From JACVRW01 sp034664125 (lineage in GTDB: Bacteria; Actinomycetota; Thermoleophilia; Solirubrobacterales; Thermoleophilaceae), in assembly GCA_034664125.1 (NCBI GenBank), contig JAXDIG010000039.1:49338-113337 (forward strand): DNA of 64,000 bases. Direction: 5' to 3'. Shown here one piece after another: positions 62,358 to 64,000 of the stretch. The notes below the pieces were generated by a model that was not told the origin of the DNA, made no database searches, and worked only from the letters and a program-made list of their open reading frames with translations. Each line of letters starts with the position of its first letter. Position 1 is the first letter of the stretch. A program made the position numbers and the translations under genes.

Positions 62358-63533
62358 CTAGTCCAGCCCGGGCTCGGCGCGGTCCGCGATCAGCCGGGCC
62401 AGGGCGAACGAGGAGGTTGCCGCGGGCGAGGGCGCGTTGCGCACGTGCAGGGCGCGTTCGGTTTCGGAAACCACGAAGTCGTCCACCAGCTTGCCGTCGC
62501 GGCCGAGCGCCTGGGCGCGCTTGCCGGCGAAGCCGCCGTCGAAGTCGCCGGGGCGGATCTCGGGCACGTAGTCGGCGGCGGCGCGGGCGAGCGCCCGCCT
62601 GTCGAGCGCGTGGCGTATCTCCGTGATGCCCGTGCGCCACCACTTCCGCGCCATGCGGAGCGTGCCCGGCCAGACCAGGTCGCCCGGCGAGCGCGGTGCC
62701 AGCAGGGCCGTCGGTCCAAGCGACACGTGGCCGTCGATGTGGCGGGTCAGGTGCACTCCGAGGAACGGCAGCGAGGGGTCCGGGACCGGATAGATCAGCG
62801 AGCGCACCAGGTCGGTGCGCTCGCGCTTCAGATACAGGTAGGCGCCGCGGAAGGGCACGATGCGGGGGTCCGGCGAGGCGCCGGCCGCCACGGCCAGCTT
62901 GTCCGAGCCCACGCCGGCGCAGAAGACCGCGAACCGCGCCCGCGTCTCGCCGCCCTCGTGCAGGAGCCCGATCCGGCCCGGCCGGGATTGCACCCCCTGG
63001 ACGCCGCAGTTCGTGACGACGGGCGTCCCGCCGGCGGAGAGCTCGGCGGCGATGGCGCGGGCTACGGCGGAGAAGTCCACGATCCCCGTCTCGGGCGAGT
63101 GCAGCGCGGCCACGCCGCGGCAGTGCGGCTCGATCTCGCCCAGCTCTCCCGCCGACAGCCGCCGCAGCCCCGGCACCTGGTTCTCGCGGCCGCGCCGCTC
63201 GAGCTCGTCGAGGCGGCCCAGCTCGCTGTCGTCCAGGGCGACGATCACCTTGCCGCAGCGCTGGTGGCGGATTCCCTCGCTCTCGCAGAACGCGTACATC
63301 TCGCGGGCGCCCTCCACGCACAGGCGCGCCTTCAGCGAGCCGGGGAGGTAGTAGATGCCGGCGTGGATGACGCCGCTGTTGGCGCCGGTCTGCCCGCCCG
63401 CCACGGCCGGTCCGCGCTCGAGCACGACCGCGGACAGATCGGGCCGGCGGCGGGTCAGCTCCCGGGCGACAGCCAGCCCGAGGATCCCGCCCCCGACCAC
63501 GGCCAGGTCGCACTCCTCCGGCGCCGCCGCCAC
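62358..63533 (-). CDS. lhgO: L-2-hydroxyglutarate oxidase-like FAD enzyme
   Basis: A 391-residue DAO-fold flavoprotein. CDLAVVGGGILGLAVARELT binds FAD; GGQTGANSGVIHAGIYYLPG is the diagnostic LhgO block, and HLTRHIDGHVSLGPTALLA and FAGKRAQAL follow. LhgO oxidises L-2-hydroxyglutarate to 2-oxoglutarate in the membrane electron chain. Its position between rfbC and gmd in a glycan locus is unexpected; a related 2-hydroxy-acid could be the substrate. It starts at GTG 63533, one base after the gmd stop. Confidence 0.88.
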   Translation of the reverse strand: MAAAPEECDLAVVGGGILGLAVARELTRRRPDLSAVVLERGPAVAGGQTGANSGVIHAGIYYLPGSLKARLCVEGAREMYAFCESEGIRHQRCGKVIVALDDSELGRLDELERRGRENQVPGLRRLSAGELGEIEPHCRGVAALHSPETGIVDFSAVARAIAAELSAGGTPVVTNCGVQGVQSRPGRIGLLHEGGETRARFAVFCAGVGSDKLAVAAGASPDPRIVPFRGAYLYLKRERTDLVRSLIYPVPDPSLPFLGVHLTRHIDGHVSLGPTALLAPRSPGDLVWPGTLRMARKWWRTGITEIRHALDRRALARAAADYVPEIRPGDFDGGFAGKRAQALGRDGKLVDDFVVSETERALHVRNAPSPAATSSFALARLIADRAEPGLD

Positions 63534-63534
63534 C

Positions 63535-64000
63535 TCAGCCCGCTTGTTTTTGGGGTACGCCGCGGGCCAACAACTCGAGGTCCGAGTCGACCATCCGCTT
63601 CACCATGTCCTCGAAGGACGTGCGCGGCTCCCAGCCGAGCTTCGCGCGCGCCTTGCTGGGGTCGCCGATCAGGTGCTCGACCTCGGCCGGCCGCAGGTAC
63701 CTGGGGTCGATGCGCACGTGATCCGCGGGATCGAGGCCGACGTGCGCGAACGCCACGTCCACCAGCTCGCGCACCGAGTGCGCCTCGCCGGTCGCGATCA
63801 CGTAGTCGTCCGGCTCGTCCTCCTGGAGCATCATCCACATCGCCTCGACGTAGTCCTTGGCGTAGCCCCAGTCGCGCTCGGCGTCGAGGTTGCCGAGCGC
63901 GACCTCGGTCTGAAGGCCGAGCTTGATCGCGGCCGCCGCGTGGGTGACCTTGCGGGTGACGAACTCCAGGCCGCGGCGCTCGCTCTCGTGGTTGAAGAGG
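63535..64000 (-). CDS. gmd: GDP-mannose 4,6-dehydratase, C-terminal part (5' end outside window)
   Basis: About 155 C-terminal residues are visible; the N-terminal Rossmann part lies beyond 64000. FNHESERRGLEFVTRKVTHA, LGNLDAERDWGYAKDYVEAM and EPDDYVIATGEAHSVRELVD are highly typical of Gmd. It converts GDP-mannose to GDP-4-keto-6-deoxymannose, the precursor for GDP-D-rhamnose and similar sugars, and so supplies the Rmd-like reductase at 56068. The frame is open to the window edge. An internal ATG at 63840 is not the true start. Confidence 0.94.
   Translation of the reverse strand, partial: LFNHESERRGLEFVTRKVTHAAAAIKLGLQTEVALGNLDAERDWGYAKDYVEAMWMMLQEDEPDDYVIATGEAHSVRELVDVAFAHVGLDPADHVRIDPRYLRPAEVEHLIGDPSKARAKLGWEPRTSFEDMVKRMVDSDLELLARGVPQKQAG

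Overview
The window looks like chromosomal DNA of a very GC-rich actinobacterium, most plausibly class Thermoleophilia (Solirubrobacterales/Gaiellales-like). The reasons are the extreme third-position GC, frequent GTG starts, a biotin carboxylase/BCCP fusion with separate beta and small epsilon-like carboxylase subunits, a deazaflavin (F420)-type nitroreductase, and an ECF sigma factor fused to a zinc-finger/membrane tail. The placement is an inference from gene content, not a phylogeny. I saw no rRNA, tRNA, CRISPR array, phage gene or transposase. No gene-free stretch exceeds about 265 bases.

Layout. 1-4192: the end of a propeller protein and small enzymes (F420-type reductase, two GNAT/cupin-type genes, hypotheticals). 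4370-13406: central metabolism (sucCD, a HAD hydrolase, an MBL hydrolase, a large secreted glycosidase, an FAD oxidase and the acyl-CoA carboxylase alpha subunit). 13434-19262: three paralogous secreted S33-type alpha/beta hydrolases, the first of which has lost its catalytic triad. 24817-19259 (minus): a five-gene sulfur assimilation operon, sir-cysH-cysD-cysN-tauE. 24923-37434: amidase, carboxylase epsilon-like subunit, ornithine cyclodeaminase-like enzyme, secreted esterase, carboxylase beta subunit, sulfatase-like protein, methyltransferase, methylmalonyl-CoA mutase large subunit, rhomboid protease and a MoaD-MoaE fusion. 37331-42331: regulatory genes (TetR, vapBC, the ECF sigma-zinc finger fusion, and a divergent Ser/Thr kinase with an extracellular seven-repeat propeller). 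42515-64000: a large exopolysaccharide/glycan locus with a priming glycosyltransferase, O-antigen ligase-like polymerase, about eight glycosyltransferases, flippase, and nucleotide-sugar enzymes including Gmd and an Rmd-like reductase.

How the genes fit together. The carboxylase alpha, epsilon-like and beta subunits, the mutase and SucCD are dispersed but form most of a propionyl-CoA to methylmalonyl-CoA to succinyl-CoA to succinate route; the epimerase and B12-binding subunit are not in the window. The cys operon covers sulfate activation, APS reduction and sulfite reduction. The glycan locus contains a GDP-mannose to GDP-deoxyhexose branch, probably GDP-D-rhamnose.

Most striking non-coding signals: (i) a dispersed palindromic intergenic repeat in three copies with arms GAGTGTGGG/CCCACACTC and core GCGCGCATATGACGC; (ii) many unit-heading genes with a TAnnnT hexamer 6-8 nt before the start codon, suggesting leaderless transcription; (iii) an AAAGGGC-N10-GCCCTTT palindrome between the sigma-factor fusion and the kinase gene.
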